Source of the DNA: Solicola gregarius
GTDB taxonomy: Bacteria > Actinomycetota > Actinomycetes > Propionibacteriales > Nocardioidaceae
Reading direction: 5' to 3'
Assembly: GCF_025790165.1 (NCBI RefSeq)
Contig: NZ_CP094970.1
Coordinates: 1,798,001-1,862,000, forward strand
DNA: 64,000 nt
Positions 42,290 through 50,707 of this stretch are shown here, piece by piece (position 1 is the stretch's first letter; each line of letters begins with the position of its first letter). The translations under genes and the position numbers were made by a program. Below the pieces are notes generated by a model. It ran no database searches. It had not been told where the DNA came from and saw only the letters and a list, made by a program, of their open reading frames with translations.

Positions 42290-43789
42290 GTGAGACTCAA
42301 CGACGTCGTCGAGGTGTCGCGGACGGTCGCGGCGACCCGCTCCCGGCTGGCCAAGCGAGAGGCGATCGCCGCCCTGCTGCGTGCAACCCCGCCCGACAAC
42401 GTCGAGCTGGTCGTCGCGTACCTCGCCGGTGCGCTGCCGCAGCGCCGTACGGGCTTGGGTTGGCGCAGCCTCGGCGAACTACCCGCACCGGCAGCCGAGC
42501 CGAGCCTCGAGATCGGCGAGGTCGACGCCGCGCTCGAGCGCATCTCGCAGCTCGCCGGCTCCGGTTCAGCATCGACCCGGGCAGACGCCGCCGCTGCGCT
42601 GTTCGCCCGCGCGACGGCCGACGAGCAGGCGTTCCTGCGCTCGCTGATCGTCGGCGAGCTGCGCCAGGGCGCCCTCGACGCGGTGATGCTCGACGCGATC
42701 GCCGACGCGAGCGGCGTACCCGCGACGTCGGTACGCCGAGCGGCGATGCTCGCCGGAGCCACCGCGCCGGTCGCGGTCGCGGCGCTCACCCGCGATCGCG
42801 AAGCCGTCGAGGCGTTCACGTTGACCGTCGGCACGCCCGTACGCCCGATGCTCGCGTCATCGGCGCCGGACGTGCCCGCGGCGTTCGACAAGATCGGTGC
42901 GCGCGCGGCCGTCGACGTGAAGCTCGACGGCATCCGCATCCAGGCGCACAAGCGAGACGGCGAGGTGTCCTTGTACACCCGCAGCCTCGACGACATCACC
43001 GACCGACTGGCCGGCGTCGCCGAGCGGATCGCCATGCTGCCGTACGACGCGCTGATCCTCGACGGCGAGGTGATCGCGCTGGACGACGACGGCCGTCCGC
43101 GGCCGTTCCAGGACACCGCCTCGCGTACGGCGACCCACGGGGAGTCGGCGGTGACCCTGGCGCCGTTCTTCTTCGACTGCCTGCACCTCGACGAAGACCT
43201 CATCGACCGGCCCCTGGGCGAGCGCATCGAGATTCTCACGGATGCGCTTCCCGACGACCTGCTCGTACCCCGGCTGATCACCGATGATGCCCGCGCCGCT
43301 GAAGCGTTCTTCACCGACATGGTCGATCAGGGCCAGGAGGGTGTCGTGGTCAAGACGCTCGACGCACCGTACGAAGCCGGCCGCCGCGGTGCGGGGTGGG
43401 TCAAGGTCAAGCCACGGCACACCCTCGACCTGGTCGTACTCGCGGTCGAATGGGGCAATGGCCGGCGGCAGGGCTGGCTGTCCAACATCCACCTCGGAGC
43501 CCGCGACGCCGACGGCGGATTCGTCATGCTGGGCAAGACATTCAAGGGCATGACCGACGAGATGCTCACCTGGCAGACCGAGCGGTTCCTCGAGTTGGAG
43601 GAGTCCCGCGACCGCCACATCGTGTACGTACGCCCCGAGCAGGTGGTCGAGATCGCGTTCGACGGCCTGCAGCGCTCGACCCGCTACCCCGGCGGACTCG
43701 CGCTGCGGTTCGCGCGGGTGCTGCGCTACCGCGATGACAAGTCCGCCGAGGAGGCCGACACGATCGACCGCGTACGCGAGCTGGCGTGA
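42290..43789 (+). CDS. ligB: ATP-dependent DNA ligase
   Basis: A 499-residue ligase similar in length to mycobacterial LigB. An N-terminal helical domain precedes the adenylation domain: VDVKLDGIRIQAHKRDGEVS near 207 holds the nucleotide-accepting lysine (KLDG, motif I); LDGEVIALDDDGRPRPFQDT is motif III-like; EGVVVKTLDAPYEAGRRGAG is motif IV; WVKVKP is motif V. The C-terminal OB domain ends in the RFPR-type segment SLALRFARVLRYR-like. Repair or nick-sealing activity. GTG at 42290 is the start; no nearby ATG in frame. Confidence 0.93.
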   Translation: MRLNDVVEVSRTVAATRSRLAKREAIAALLRATPPDNVELVVAYLAGALPQRRTGLGWRSLGELPAPAAEPSLEIGEVDAALERISQLAGSGSASTRADAAAALFARATADEQAFLRSLIVGELRQGALDAVMLDAIADASGVPATSVRRAAMLAGATAPVAVAALTRDREAVEAFTLTVGTPVRPMLASSAPDVPAAFDKIGARAAVDVKLDGIRIQAHKRDGEVSLYTRSLDDITDRLAGVAERIAMLPYDALILDGEVIALDDDGRPRPFQDTASRTATHGESAVTLAPFFFDCLHLDEDLIDRPLGERIEILTDALPDDLLVPRLITDDARAAEAFFTDMVDQGQEGVVVKTLDAPYEAGRRGAGWVKVKPRHTLDLVVLAVEWGNGRRQGWLSNIHLGARDADGGFVMLGKTFKGMTDEMLTWQTERFLELEESRDRHIVYVRPEQVVEIAFDGLQRSTRYPGGLALRFARVLRYRDDKSAEEADTIDRVRELA

Positions 43790-43803
43790 CGCTGGAGCAG
43801 AGG

Positions 43804-44682
43804 TCAGGAGCCGGGCTGCTCCAGCAGATCGTCGTCGGTGGCGATCCGCTCCAGCGCGTCCATGTCCAGCCACCTCGCTTCGGCCTGCTCGTACTCGGGC
43901 ACGTTCACCTCGTCATCGACGCGCACGCTGTAAGCACTGCCGGGCGCGGCCTCGACGCTCCGGTCGAACCACACCTCGTCCCGATGCTTGACCGCGGCGG
44001 GATCGACGCCCGACAGCACGTCTCCCTTTGCCCAGCTGGGCGACGGGTGCGCGACCCGACGCAGCACGGTCTCCTTGCGGGTGACGTACATCCCGTTCGA
44101 GGGCTCGTCGTACTCGCAGCTCAGATCACCGGCGAGCGTCGCCTCGTGGCAGTACTTCCGCAACCCGGCCTCGAAGTCGTCGGCCAGCTCCTCCGTCTCC
44201 GGATCATGCGGCAGCACCGCGACCCGGATCGTCTGACCGTCGCCGAGCTCGAACGCCGTCACCCAACTGGCGGCTCGGTCCCAGTCCGGGCGTGGCAGCG
44301 GCTTCGGCTTCGGCGCCGCGTACGGGTAGTCGCCTTCGGCATAGGCACTGATCTGCACCCCGGTCACCTCTGCTCCGGCCGGGAGCTGGTCACGTACCGA
44401 GTCTTCGATCAGGCTCGGCATCTCCTCGGGCGGTGCAGCGACCGTCCACGTTGCCGCGACCTCCTCTGCCGAGCCCCCGCCAGTGAAGCCGTTACCAGTG
44501 ATCGCCGCGACGGCGACGCCGCCGACGGCACACACCGTCGCGACGCCCGACCCGACGGCCGCGGCCGTCCGGCGACGTCGGCGCGTACGCCCCTGCTGAA
44601 GCGCGCGCTGCAGGCTCGGTCCTCCCTGCACGTCCGCAGACAGCTGCGAGATCCGTTCCGTCAGTGTGTCATCGATGCTCAT
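43804..44682 (-). CDS. Membrane protein co-encoded with SigE-type sigma factor
   Basis: A 292-residue protein with a short N tail, a basic GRTRRRRRTAAAVGSGVATV stretch and one membrane span near residues 42-62, then a large extracytoplasmic domain rich in Glu/Pro. It overlaps the sigma factor gene by four bases (ATGA). This is the layout of anti-sigma factors or their partners in the SigE group of actinobacteria, but I see no zinc-binding HxxxCxxC motif, so an anti-sigma role is inferred from position only. Confidence 0.78.
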   Translation of the reverse strand: MSIDDTLTERISQLSADVQGGPSLQRALQQGRTRRRRRTAAAVGSGVATVCAVGGVAVAAITGNGFTGGGSAEEVAATWTVAAPPEEMPSLIEDSVRDQLPAGAEVTGVQISAYAEGDYPYAAPKPKPLPRPDWDRAASWVTAFELGDGQTIRVAVLPHDPETEELADDFEAGLRKYCHEATLAGDLSCEYDEPSNGMYVTRKETVLRRVAHPSPSWAKGDVLSGVDPAAVKHRDEVWFDRSVEAAPGSAYSVRVDDEVNVPEYEQAEARWLDMDALERIATDDDLLEQPGS

Positions 44683-45188
44683 CGTGTCCCCCATACCGGG
44701 TCGTTCGTATCGGCCGACAGCTGCTCACGCAGTCGGTCGAGTGCGCGTTTGCTCTGGCTCTTGACGGTTCCCTCGGCGACGTCGAGGATCTCCGCCACCT
44801 GCATCACGGACAGGTCCTCGAGGTACCGCAGGGTGAGGACCGCCCTGGCACGCGGCGCGAGCGTCAACAATGCGCGGCGCAGGTCGATCCAGTCATCGCG
44901 TTCGTCCGCGTACGCCCGCTCCGGCACGTACTCGGTGACTGTCTCCCGCTTGCGCTTGCGCAACACGGACAGGCAGCTGTTGACCAACGTGCGCCGGGCG
45001 TACGCGTCGAGCGTGGCCGGTTTGATCCGCGGCCAGTACACGTACAGAGAGCTGAACGCCTGCTGCGTGGCGTCTTCGGCCGACGGCCAGTCGCCCGTGA
45101 TCGTGTACGCGATCCGCATGAAATCGCGTTGGCGGGCGTCGAAGAACGCGATGTACTCGCTCTCCCACGCGGGCGGTCTGCCCCACAT
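44679..45188 (-). CDS. SigE-family RNA polymerase sigma factor
   Basis: A 169-residue ECF-type sigma factor. Region 2 is GDWPSAEDATQQAFSSLYVY near residue 40; region 4 reads LTLRYLEDLSVMQVAEILDV then AEGTVKSQSKRALDRLRE near 130. Start ATG 45188 follows GAGAGGGGTTGGG. It lies 76 bases downstream of ilvA. The upstream gap contains GGGAACC, which could be a -35 for self-activation, although the -10 match is poor. Confidence 0.93.
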   Translation of the reverse strand: MWGRPPAWESEYIAFFDARQRDFMRIAYTITGDWPSAEDATQQAFSSLYVYWPRIKPATLDAYARRTLVNSCLSVLRKRKRETVTEYVPERAYADERDDWIDLRRALLTLAPRARAVLTLRYLEDLSVMQVAEILDVAEGTVKSQSKRALDRLREQLSADTNDPVWGTR

Positions 45189-45264
45189 CCCAACCCCTCT
45201 CGGTGCCGACGTATCACGAACAAGAGTCGGCAGCCACCGGATCGGTTCCCGTGGACGTCTCAAG

Positions 45265-46506
45265 CTAGAGAAGGTACTGGAACACCGGGTCGTCGGGCGA
45301 CAGCTTCTTCGCGTGTACCGGCGACGCGTCGAGGCGCTTCAGTAACCCCGGCAGGTCGGCGGCGTCGCCGAGCTCCAGCCCGACCAGTGCGGGCCCGGTC
45401 TCGCGGTTGTGCCGTTTGACGTACTCGAACAGCGTGATGTCGTCGTCGGGCCCGAGTACGTCGTCGAGGAACCCGCGCAGTGCGCCCGGCTCCTGCGGGA
45501 AGTCGACGAGCCAGTAGTGCTTCAGGCCTTGCGACACCAACGCCCGCTCGATCACCTCGGCGTAGCGGCTGACGTCGTGGTTTCCGCCCGACACGATGCT
45601 CACGACGCTGCCGTCGGCCTGCCCGCCCCACGTACGCATCGCCGCCGACGCGAGCGCACCCGCGGGCTCGGCGATGATGCCGTCGGTCTGGAACATGTCG
45701 AGCATCTCCTCGCACACCAGCCCGGGGTCGACGTCGACCAGGTCGACCGCGTGGGCGCGGACGATCTCCGCGGTCAGGTCGCCGACCCGGCGTACGGCCG
45801 CTCCGTCGACGAACCCGTCGAGCTCGTCGAGCGTCACCGGCTCTCCGGCCTTGACCGCGGCGGCCATACTCGCCGCGCCAGTGGGTTCGACCCCTACGAC
45901 GCGGGTCGACGGATGGTGCTCGGCCAGCCACGTCACGCATCCCGCGATCAGGCCACCACCGCCGACGGGCACCAGCAGTACGTCGGGCGCGCCGCCGAGC
46001 TGCCCGACGATCTCGCGGGCGACGGTGCCCTGCCCGGCGACGACCTCCGGAGCGTCGAAGGCAGGGATCAGCGCTGCTCCGCTCGTCGCCGCGTCCTCAC
46101 GGGCCAGCGCCGACGCGGCGTCGTAGGTGTCACCGGTGACGATCAGCTCGACCTGTCGACCACCGAGCGCGGTGATGCGGCTTCGCTTCTGCCGGGGCGT
46201 CGTACGCGGGACGTAGATGCGGGCGTCGAGCCGCAGCTGCTGGCAGGCGTACGCGACGCCCTGCGCATGGTTGCCGGCACTCGCGCACACCACGCCCTTC
46301 GAGCGCGCGTCCGGACCCAGCTGGGCGAGCAGGTTGTACGCGCCGCGCAGCTTGTACGACCGGACGACCTGGAGGTCTTCGCGTTTGAGCCACACCTCGG
46401 TGCCGAGCCGCTGTGCGTGTCGGTGGCTGAACTGCAGCGGTGTGCGTACGACGACCGGGTCGATCCGGTCGTACGCGGCGTCGACGTCGGGAGCGGTCAC
46501 GGTCAT
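45265..46506 (-). CDS. ilvA: Threonine ammonia-lyase
   Basis: A 413-residue PLP enzyme. VRSYKLRGAYNLLAQL near 52 includes the Schiff-base lysine, SAGNHAQGVAY the substrate-binding loop and PVGGGGLIAGC near 190 the phosphate loop. C-terminal residues 320-413 form one ACT-like regulatory domain (HYWLVDFPQEPGALRGFLDD). It makes 2-oxobutanoate for isoleucine. Start ATG 46506 is chosen over GTG 46536; neither has a strong ribosome site. Confidence 0.95.
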   Translation of the reverse strand: MTVTAPDVDAAYDRIDPVVVRTPLQFSHRHAQRLGTEVWLKREDLQVVRSYKLRGAYNLLAQLGPDARSKGVVCASAGNHAQGVAYACQQLRLDARIYVPRTTPRQKRSRITALGGRQVELIVTGDTYDAASALAREDAATSGAALIPAFDAPEVVAGQGTVAREIVGQLGGAPDVLLVPVGGGGLIAGCVTWLAEHHPSTRVVGVEPTGAASMAAAVKAGEPVTLDELDGFVDGAAVRRVGDLTAEIVRAHAVDLVDVDPGLVCEEMLDMFQTDGIIAEPAGALASAAMRTWGGQADGSVVSIVSGGNHDVSRYAEVIERALVSQGLKHYWLVDFPQEPGALRGFLDDVLGPDDDITLFEYVKRHNRETGPALVGLELGDAADLPGLLKRLDASPVHAKKLSPDDPVFQYLL

Positions 46507-46665
46507 CGGGTCGGCTTTCTGTCCGAGGTGGCTCACTCAGCGTATTCCTGTCCCATCGCACAGCAAGAGCGGGAGGGTAATCCTCGGTTGCAATAGTTGT
46601 GACGTGGGCCACCGTGGGTCTAGGTTCCGATCGTGGCCGGACGGCCCGGCCGGATGGGAGAGATC

Positions 46666-47289
46666 ATGCCCCGCCATCGCACCGCCATCGTCTGCACAAG
46701 CGTCGCCCTCGCCGCATCGGGCACGCTCATTGCGGGAACCGCACACGCCGCCAACGATGCGGCCAAGACCACCGACTCGTACGCCTACCAGTGCAAGATC
46801 AAGGCCGGTGGTTTCGTGATCGATCCCGCGAAGGTCAAGGTGACGATGAGCGCGAAACTGCCCGGTTCGGTCGATGCCGGGTCGACGATCGGCAAGCGGA
46901 AGGTGCACGTGACCCTCCGCATGCCCGAGGTAATTCGCGACAATGCGGTCAGCGTCCTGCGTGCACGCAAGGCGAACGGCTCTGCTCGCGACGCGCATGT
47001 CGACGTCCGGATTGCCAAGAAGACCGACCAGATACCCGTCAAGGGCTTGCACGCGAAGAAGCGTCGGATCCCGCGTAAGGCCGGTGCGGTGTGGAACATC
47101 CACGCAACGGGCAAGGTCGCGGCGATCAAGGTGCCGAAGAACGCGAGCGGCAAGGCCAAGGTCTCCGTACCCAAGCGACTGCGCGTCAAGGCGAACCTCT
47201 TCCGCCGCAACGGCTCGAAGATCAAGGCGAGCATGGCGTGCAAGGCCCCGAAGGACCGCGCGTTCGACACGATCAAGATCACCGGCTAG
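46666..47289 (+). CDS. Secreted Lys-rich beta protein (exported trio, member 1)
   Basis: A 207-residue exported protein: signal MPRHRTAIVCTSVALAASGT to AHAA near 31, followed by a beta-strand-rich domain with YQCKIKAGGF, GKRKVHVTLRMPEVIRDNAV and a C-terminal ASMACKAPKDRAFDTIKITG. Two cysteines (YQC, MAC) bracket the domain. It resembles the domains of the proteins at 48298 and 49284 (order: C-terminal Cys, PLP-like turns, VTLxMPE), so the three form a family; DUF6801 is a possible but unverified match. No function known. Confidence 0.78.
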   Translation: MPRHRTAIVCTSVALAASGTLIAGTAHAANDAAKTTDSYAYQCKIKAGGFVIDPAKVKVTMSAKLPGSVDAGSTIGKRKVHVTLRMPEVIRDNAVSVLRARKANGSARDAHVDVRIAKKTDQIPVKGLHAKKRRIPRKAGAVWNIHATGKVAAIKVPKNASGKAKVSVPKRLRVKANLFRRNGSKIKASMACKAPKDRAFDTIKITG

Positions 47290-47367
47290 AGCGGGCGCCC
47301 TGCGCGACCGGCGGAATTCAGTTACGCTGAGTGACGACCGGTGTCGTCTCTTCGGGGGTGACTGGGT

Positions 47368-48135
47368 ATGGCCACACGTTCGCGGCTGGCGCCGCACGAG
47401 CCGACCGCGCGGCTGCTGGAGCGTGCCGCCCGCGCCACGCCCGCGGCGGTCGACGCCGCTTCGCACGGATGGTGGCTGCGCCACACGACGGCCCGGCAGA
47501 TGTCGGCGAATGCCGTGATCGCGCACGTCAGTGACGGTCGCCTCGACGAGTCGATCGACGCGGCGGAGCGGTTCTACCGGACGTACGAGTCGCCCGCGCG
47601 GTTCCAGCTGTGTGCGGGCTGCGTGCCGGGGCTCGACGATCTCCTCGACGTCCGGGCGTACGCGCGTACCGCGCCGGTCTCGTTGGAGACCTGCGCCGCG
47701 GACGAGGTCGGAGCACCTCGCCCTCGACGCGGCTTGCGCGCCGATGTGGCGTACGAGCCGACGCCCGACTGGCTCGCCGTCGCGAACTCCGACGCCGAGC
47801 CGTCCGACGCCGCACGCGGTGGGCTGTTGCGCCGCGTACGCAACCCATCGACCTATGTCACGGTCTACGAGCGCAACGAGCCGATCGCGATCGGTCGTTC
47901 GGTCGCCGAGCGCGGCTGGGCCGGGGTGTTCGACATGGCGACGCTCCCCCTCGCCCGCGGGCGAGGGGCGGGCCGCCTGGTGCTGTCGACGCTCGCGCTC
48001 GCGTCGATCGACCGCGGAGCCCAGTGGGTCTACCTGCAGGTCGAACGCGCCAACGACCGCGCCCGTCGCCTGTACCGCCGGGCCGGATTTCGCGAGATCG
48101 ACACGTACTACTACCGGGTGCGGCCGAGAGTCTGA
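47368..48135 (+). CDS. GNAT-family N-acetyltransferase
   Basis: A 255-residue protein. The C-terminal half is the GNAT fold with GVFDMATLPLARGRGAGRLV (acetyl-CoA loop RGRGAG) and WVYLQVERANDRARRLYRRA then GFREIDTYYYRVRPRV, the typical last strands. The N-terminal 130 residues are a degenerate GNAT-like lobe. It acetylates an unknown amine. It lies among the exported trio but shows no sign of a link to it. Confidence 0.88.
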   Translation: MATRSRLAPHEPTARLLERAARATPAAVDAASHGWWLRHTTARQMSANAVIAHVSDGRLDESIDAAERFYRTYESPARFQLCAGCVPGLDDLLDVRAYARTAPVSLETCAADEVGAPRPRRGLRADVAYEPTPDWLAVANSDAEPSDAARGGLLRRVRNPSTYVTVYERNEPIAIGRSVAERGWAGVFDMATLPLARGRGAGRLVLSTLALASIDRGAQWVYLQVERANDRARRLYRRAGFREIDTYYYRVRPRV

Positions 48136-48297
48136 GGCGACGACGCACGCCCTCCTGCGCCTGGCGTACGCCGAACACGAAGCGTCAACGAAAGGTCACG
48201 AACAGGTAACAAGGCCAGCGTGCGCCTCCTCATGGAAGCATCGCCGCGTACGGTCGCGAGGTGCCCGTGTGTTCGGGCAGAATGAGGGAGGGAAACT

Positions 48298-49212
48298 GTG
48301 CCAAGCACTTCAGTACGCGCGCGGCGGACCGTCGCGATCGGCGCCTCGAGCGCGCTGGTCGCCGGAGCCGCGCTCGCGATGACGGCCGCGACGACCACGT
48401 CCGCGGACGCCGCCAAGATCAACAAGAACACCGACTACAACTGCGTCCTGAGTCTGACGGGTGACTCGTACCCCGTGGGCGTCACCACGAAGGTCACGGT
48501 GCCGAAGTCGGTGGCGCCGGGTCAGAAGGTCCCCAAGCGGAAGACGACTCTCACGCTGAACATCTCGGAGGAGCTCCACGAGACGGTCCTCAGCCTGGGC
48601 GGCACCGACGCAGAGGGTGGCTCGAAGAACGCGAAGGTCGGCGTCAAGGTCGGCAAGAAGACGCTCTCCGTTCCGATCAACAAGCTGAGCGCGCCCAAGG
48701 CGCCGATCCCCCCGAGCGGCGAGAAGTGGAGCATCGACACCGCCGGCACCGTCGGCGCGTTCAAGGTGCCTGCAACCGCCAAGGGTGGCACCAAGGCGAA
48801 GCTGTCGATGCCGAAGAAGTTCACCATCGACGCCATCGTCTACCTCGGCGACACGGCCGTCCCGAACGAGCTCCAGTGCACCGCTGATGGCAAGCGCGCA
48901 CTCGGCTCGATCGCGATCAAGAAGGCGCCGTCGAAGCTCAAGGCGAACGTCAAGCCGAAGAAGGTCGTCGCCAAGAAGACCCGCGCCAAGGTCAACGTCA
49001 GCGTCAGGTCGACGGGCAAGGCCACCGGCAAGGTCCGCGTCATGGAGGGCAAGAAGACCCTCGGCGCCGCGGCCGTCAAGAAGGGCAAGGCGACCGTCAC
49101 GCTGAAGAAGTTCGCCAAGCCCGGCAAGCACAAGCTCACCATCAAGTACGCCGGCAACAAGTCGGTCAAGGCCAGCATGGTCAAGCGGACCATCAAGGTC
49201 GTACGAAAGTAG
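48298..49212 (+). CDS. Secreted protein with Ig-like C-terminal domain (trio, member 2)
   Basis: A 304-residue exported protein starting with GTG after GAGGGAGGG. Signal peptide to about residue 37 (TTTSADA). Residues 40-190 hold the same domain as the neighbours: YNCVLSLTGDSYPVGVTTKV, KRKTTLTLNISEELHETVLS, NELQCTADG. Residues 200-304 are an Ig-like/Big_3-type domain very rich in lysine, ending GKHKLTIKYAGNKSVKASMV. Likely a cell-surface or secreted structural or adhesive protein; no enzyme motif is visible. Confidence 0.8.
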   Translation: MPSTSVRARRTVAIGASSALVAGAALAMTAATTTSADAAKINKNTDYNCVLSLTGDSYPVGVTTKVTVPKSVAPGQKVPKRKTTLTLNISEELHETVLSLGGTDAEGGSKNAKVGVKVGKKTLSVPINKLSAPKAPIPPSGEKWSIDTAGTVGAFKVPATAKGGTKAKLSMPKKFTIDAIVYLGDTAVPNELQCTADGKRALGSIAIKKAPSKLKANVKPKKVVAKKTRAKVNVSVRSTGKATGKVRVMEGKKTLGAAAVKKGKATVTLKKFAKPGKHKLTIKYAGNKSVKASMVKRTIKVVRK

Positions 49213-49230
49213 CGACCGAAGTGAAGTACA

Positions 49231-49264
49231 CCGTGGCCGGGCACCTGATCGTGCCCGGCCACGG
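49231..49264. terminator. Strong hairpin between trio members 2 and 3
   Basis: CCGTGGCCGGGCAC (49231-49244) pairs perfectly with GTGCCCGGCCACGG (49251-49264) around CTGATC. It lies 19 bases after the stop of member 2 and 20 before the ATG of member 3, so it can terminate the first transcript or reduce read-through into the second. Confidence 0.75.
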
Positions 49265-49283
49265 GCCTTCAGGAGGGAAATCC

Positions 49284-50507
49284 ATGAAGTATGCAATCGC
49301 GGGGCGCAGAAGCCTCGCCACCGCACTGTCGGGCACGCTCGTCGCGGGCGCCGTCGCCGGAACCGTCGTCGGTGCTGCTGGACCCGCGGCTGCCGCCGAG
49401 GTGCCCATCGAGCACGAGTTCACCTCGACCTGCAACGTGAACGTCGGCGGCGACTTGAACCTCGGCGATTACGACATCGAGTTCAGCATGGCAACGACGG
49501 CCGAGGTGCCGCTCGTGCCCGGCGCCGACAACCCGAAGCAGGATGTCAGCGTCATGCTGACGATGCCGGAGAAGCTGCACGCGGCAACGGTGAACCTGAT
49601 CAAGGCCACCCACGCGAGCGGGGGCTCACCCAACTCCGCGGTGAACCTCACGCTGCCGATCGCAGGCGGCACGAAGGTCACCGAGCGCATCGCGCTGAAG
49701 AACCTCACGGCACCGAAGAAGAAGATCCCCGCACTCGGCAACCCGTGGACGATCACCTCGACCGGCGTCGTGCCGAAGCAGCACGTACCCGGCTTCGCGG
49801 GCGCCGGCGATGCTCCGTCGAACGCGGCGCTCAAGCTGGCGCCGAAGTTCACCATCAAGTCGACGCTGTTCGCGGGGAAGAAGAAGTTCCCGACGACGAT
49901 GAAATGCACGGTCAAGAAGGCCGACCGTGTCATCAACGACGCCGTGCCGGTCGGCTTCCCGTACGTGACCGACACGCTGCCGGCGAGCATCAAGACGACC
50001 GCACGGACGAAGGCCTCGACGCAGCTGACGTTCTTCAACGCCGGCCCGAATCCGGACAACTCGAACACCAAGCCCGAGCACGGGAAGCTGACGATCGGAG
50101 CCAAGGGCAAGGCCACGTACACGCCGAAGAGGAACTTCGTCGGCAAGGACTCCTTTACCTACACCGCCAAGGACGATAGCGGCGAGTCGACCAGCAAGGT
50201 CACGATCACCGTCAAGAAGGCGTCGTCCAGGCTGCAGGTTCGTGCACCGAAGGCGATCAAGTTCGGTAAGCGCGCAACCGTCCGCGTCACGGTGAAGAGC
50301 AAGGGCGCCAAGGCGGGTCCCGTGAGGCTCGTCAAGGGCAAGCGCGTCCTCGCCAAGGCCAAGGCCGGCAAGGCGGGCAAGGCGAAGCTGACGATCAAGC
50401 GCAAGGCCCTCAAGGTCGGCAAGCACAAGCTGCAGGTGAAGTACGCCGGCAGCAAAACCGCCAAGAAAGCAACGAAGAAGCTCACCCTCCGCGTAAAGAA
50501 GCGCTAG
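49284..50507 (+). CDS. Secreted multi-domain Lys-rich protein (trio, member 3)
   Basis: A 407-residue exported protein. Signal to about residue 40 (GPAAAAE). Residues 45-215 are the trio domain (TSTCNVNVGGDLNLGDYDIE, VSVMLTMPEKLHAATVNLIK, TTMKCTVKK). A short cadherin/RTX-like repeat follows (HGKLTIGAKGKATYTPKRNF, VGKDSFTYTAKDDSGE) and then a lysine-rich Ig-like domain (KHKLQVKYAGSKTAKKATKK). Strong ribosome site AGGAGGG before ATG 49284. Probably surface-located; no catalytic signature. Confidence 0.82.
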   Translation: MKYAIAGRRSLATALSGTLVAGAVAGTVVGAAGPAAAAEVPIEHEFTSTCNVNVGGDLNLGDYDIEFSMATTAEVPLVPGADNPKQDVSVMLTMPEKLHAATVNLIKATHASGGSPNSAVNLTLPIAGGTKVTERIALKNLTAPKKKIPALGNPWTITSTGVVPKQHVPGFAGAGDAPSNAALKLAPKFTIKSTLFAGKKKFPTTMKCTVKKADRVINDAVPVGFPYVTDTLPASIKTTARTKASTQLTFFNAGPNPDNSNTKPEHGKLTIGAKGKATYTPKRNFVGKDSFTYTAKDDSGESTSKVTITVKKASSRLQVRAPKAIKFGKRATVRVTVKSKGAKAGPVRLVKGKRVLAKAKAGKAGKAKLTIKRKALKVGKHKLQVKYAGSKTAKKATKKLTLRVKKR

Positions 50508-50510
50508 CGC

Positions 50511-50570
50511 GCGAGCGCGAAGCGCGAGCAGCGAGCGCGAAGCGCGAGCAGCGAGCGCGTACGGCGCGAG
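50511..50570. repeat. Short tandem repeat
   Basis: The 20-base unit GCGAGCGCGAAGCGCGAGCA occurs twice in succession (50511-50530 and 50531-50550) and a partial third copy follows. It lies between the end of trio member 3 and the family A palindrome. Not a CRISPR array: there are no spacers. Confidence 0.8.
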
Positions 50571-50579
50571 CGCACGTAC

Positions 50580-50642
50580 CGCCGAGGTACGGCGTCCTGC
50601 CAATAGGGCACCCCTCTATTGGCAGGACGCCGTACCTCGGCG
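50580..50642. repeat. Family A palindrome, longest perfect copy
   Basis: Two perfect 27-base arms (50580-50606 and 50616-50642) with a 9-base loop GGCACCCCT. The arm begins CGCCGAGGTACGGCGTCCTG and ends CCAATAG. It follows the exported-protein gene on the same strand and precedes the PadR promoter. This is the reference copy for the A family. Confidence 0.9.
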
Positions 50643-50660
50643 CATTTGTACGCGCAGATC

Positions 50661-50694
50661 TATGCAACGAGTTGACTATGCAACTCATTGCATA
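50661..50694. promoter_or_regulatory. PadR operator upstream of padR-fadH
   Basis: A 34-base inverted repeat: TATGCAACGAGTTG, six bases, CAACTCATTGCATA, with one mismatch in each arm of 14. It ends 13 bases before the PadR start codon, so the promoter is likely within or just upstream of it. TATGCAA-N-TTGCATA-like sites are typical of PadR autoregulation. Confidence 0.75.
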
Positions 50695-50707
50695 GCAAGA
50701 TGCCGTC

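Noticed and set aside
50511-50570. Possible CRISPR array
   Set aside because: The units are directly adjacent with no spacers and only two and a half copies.
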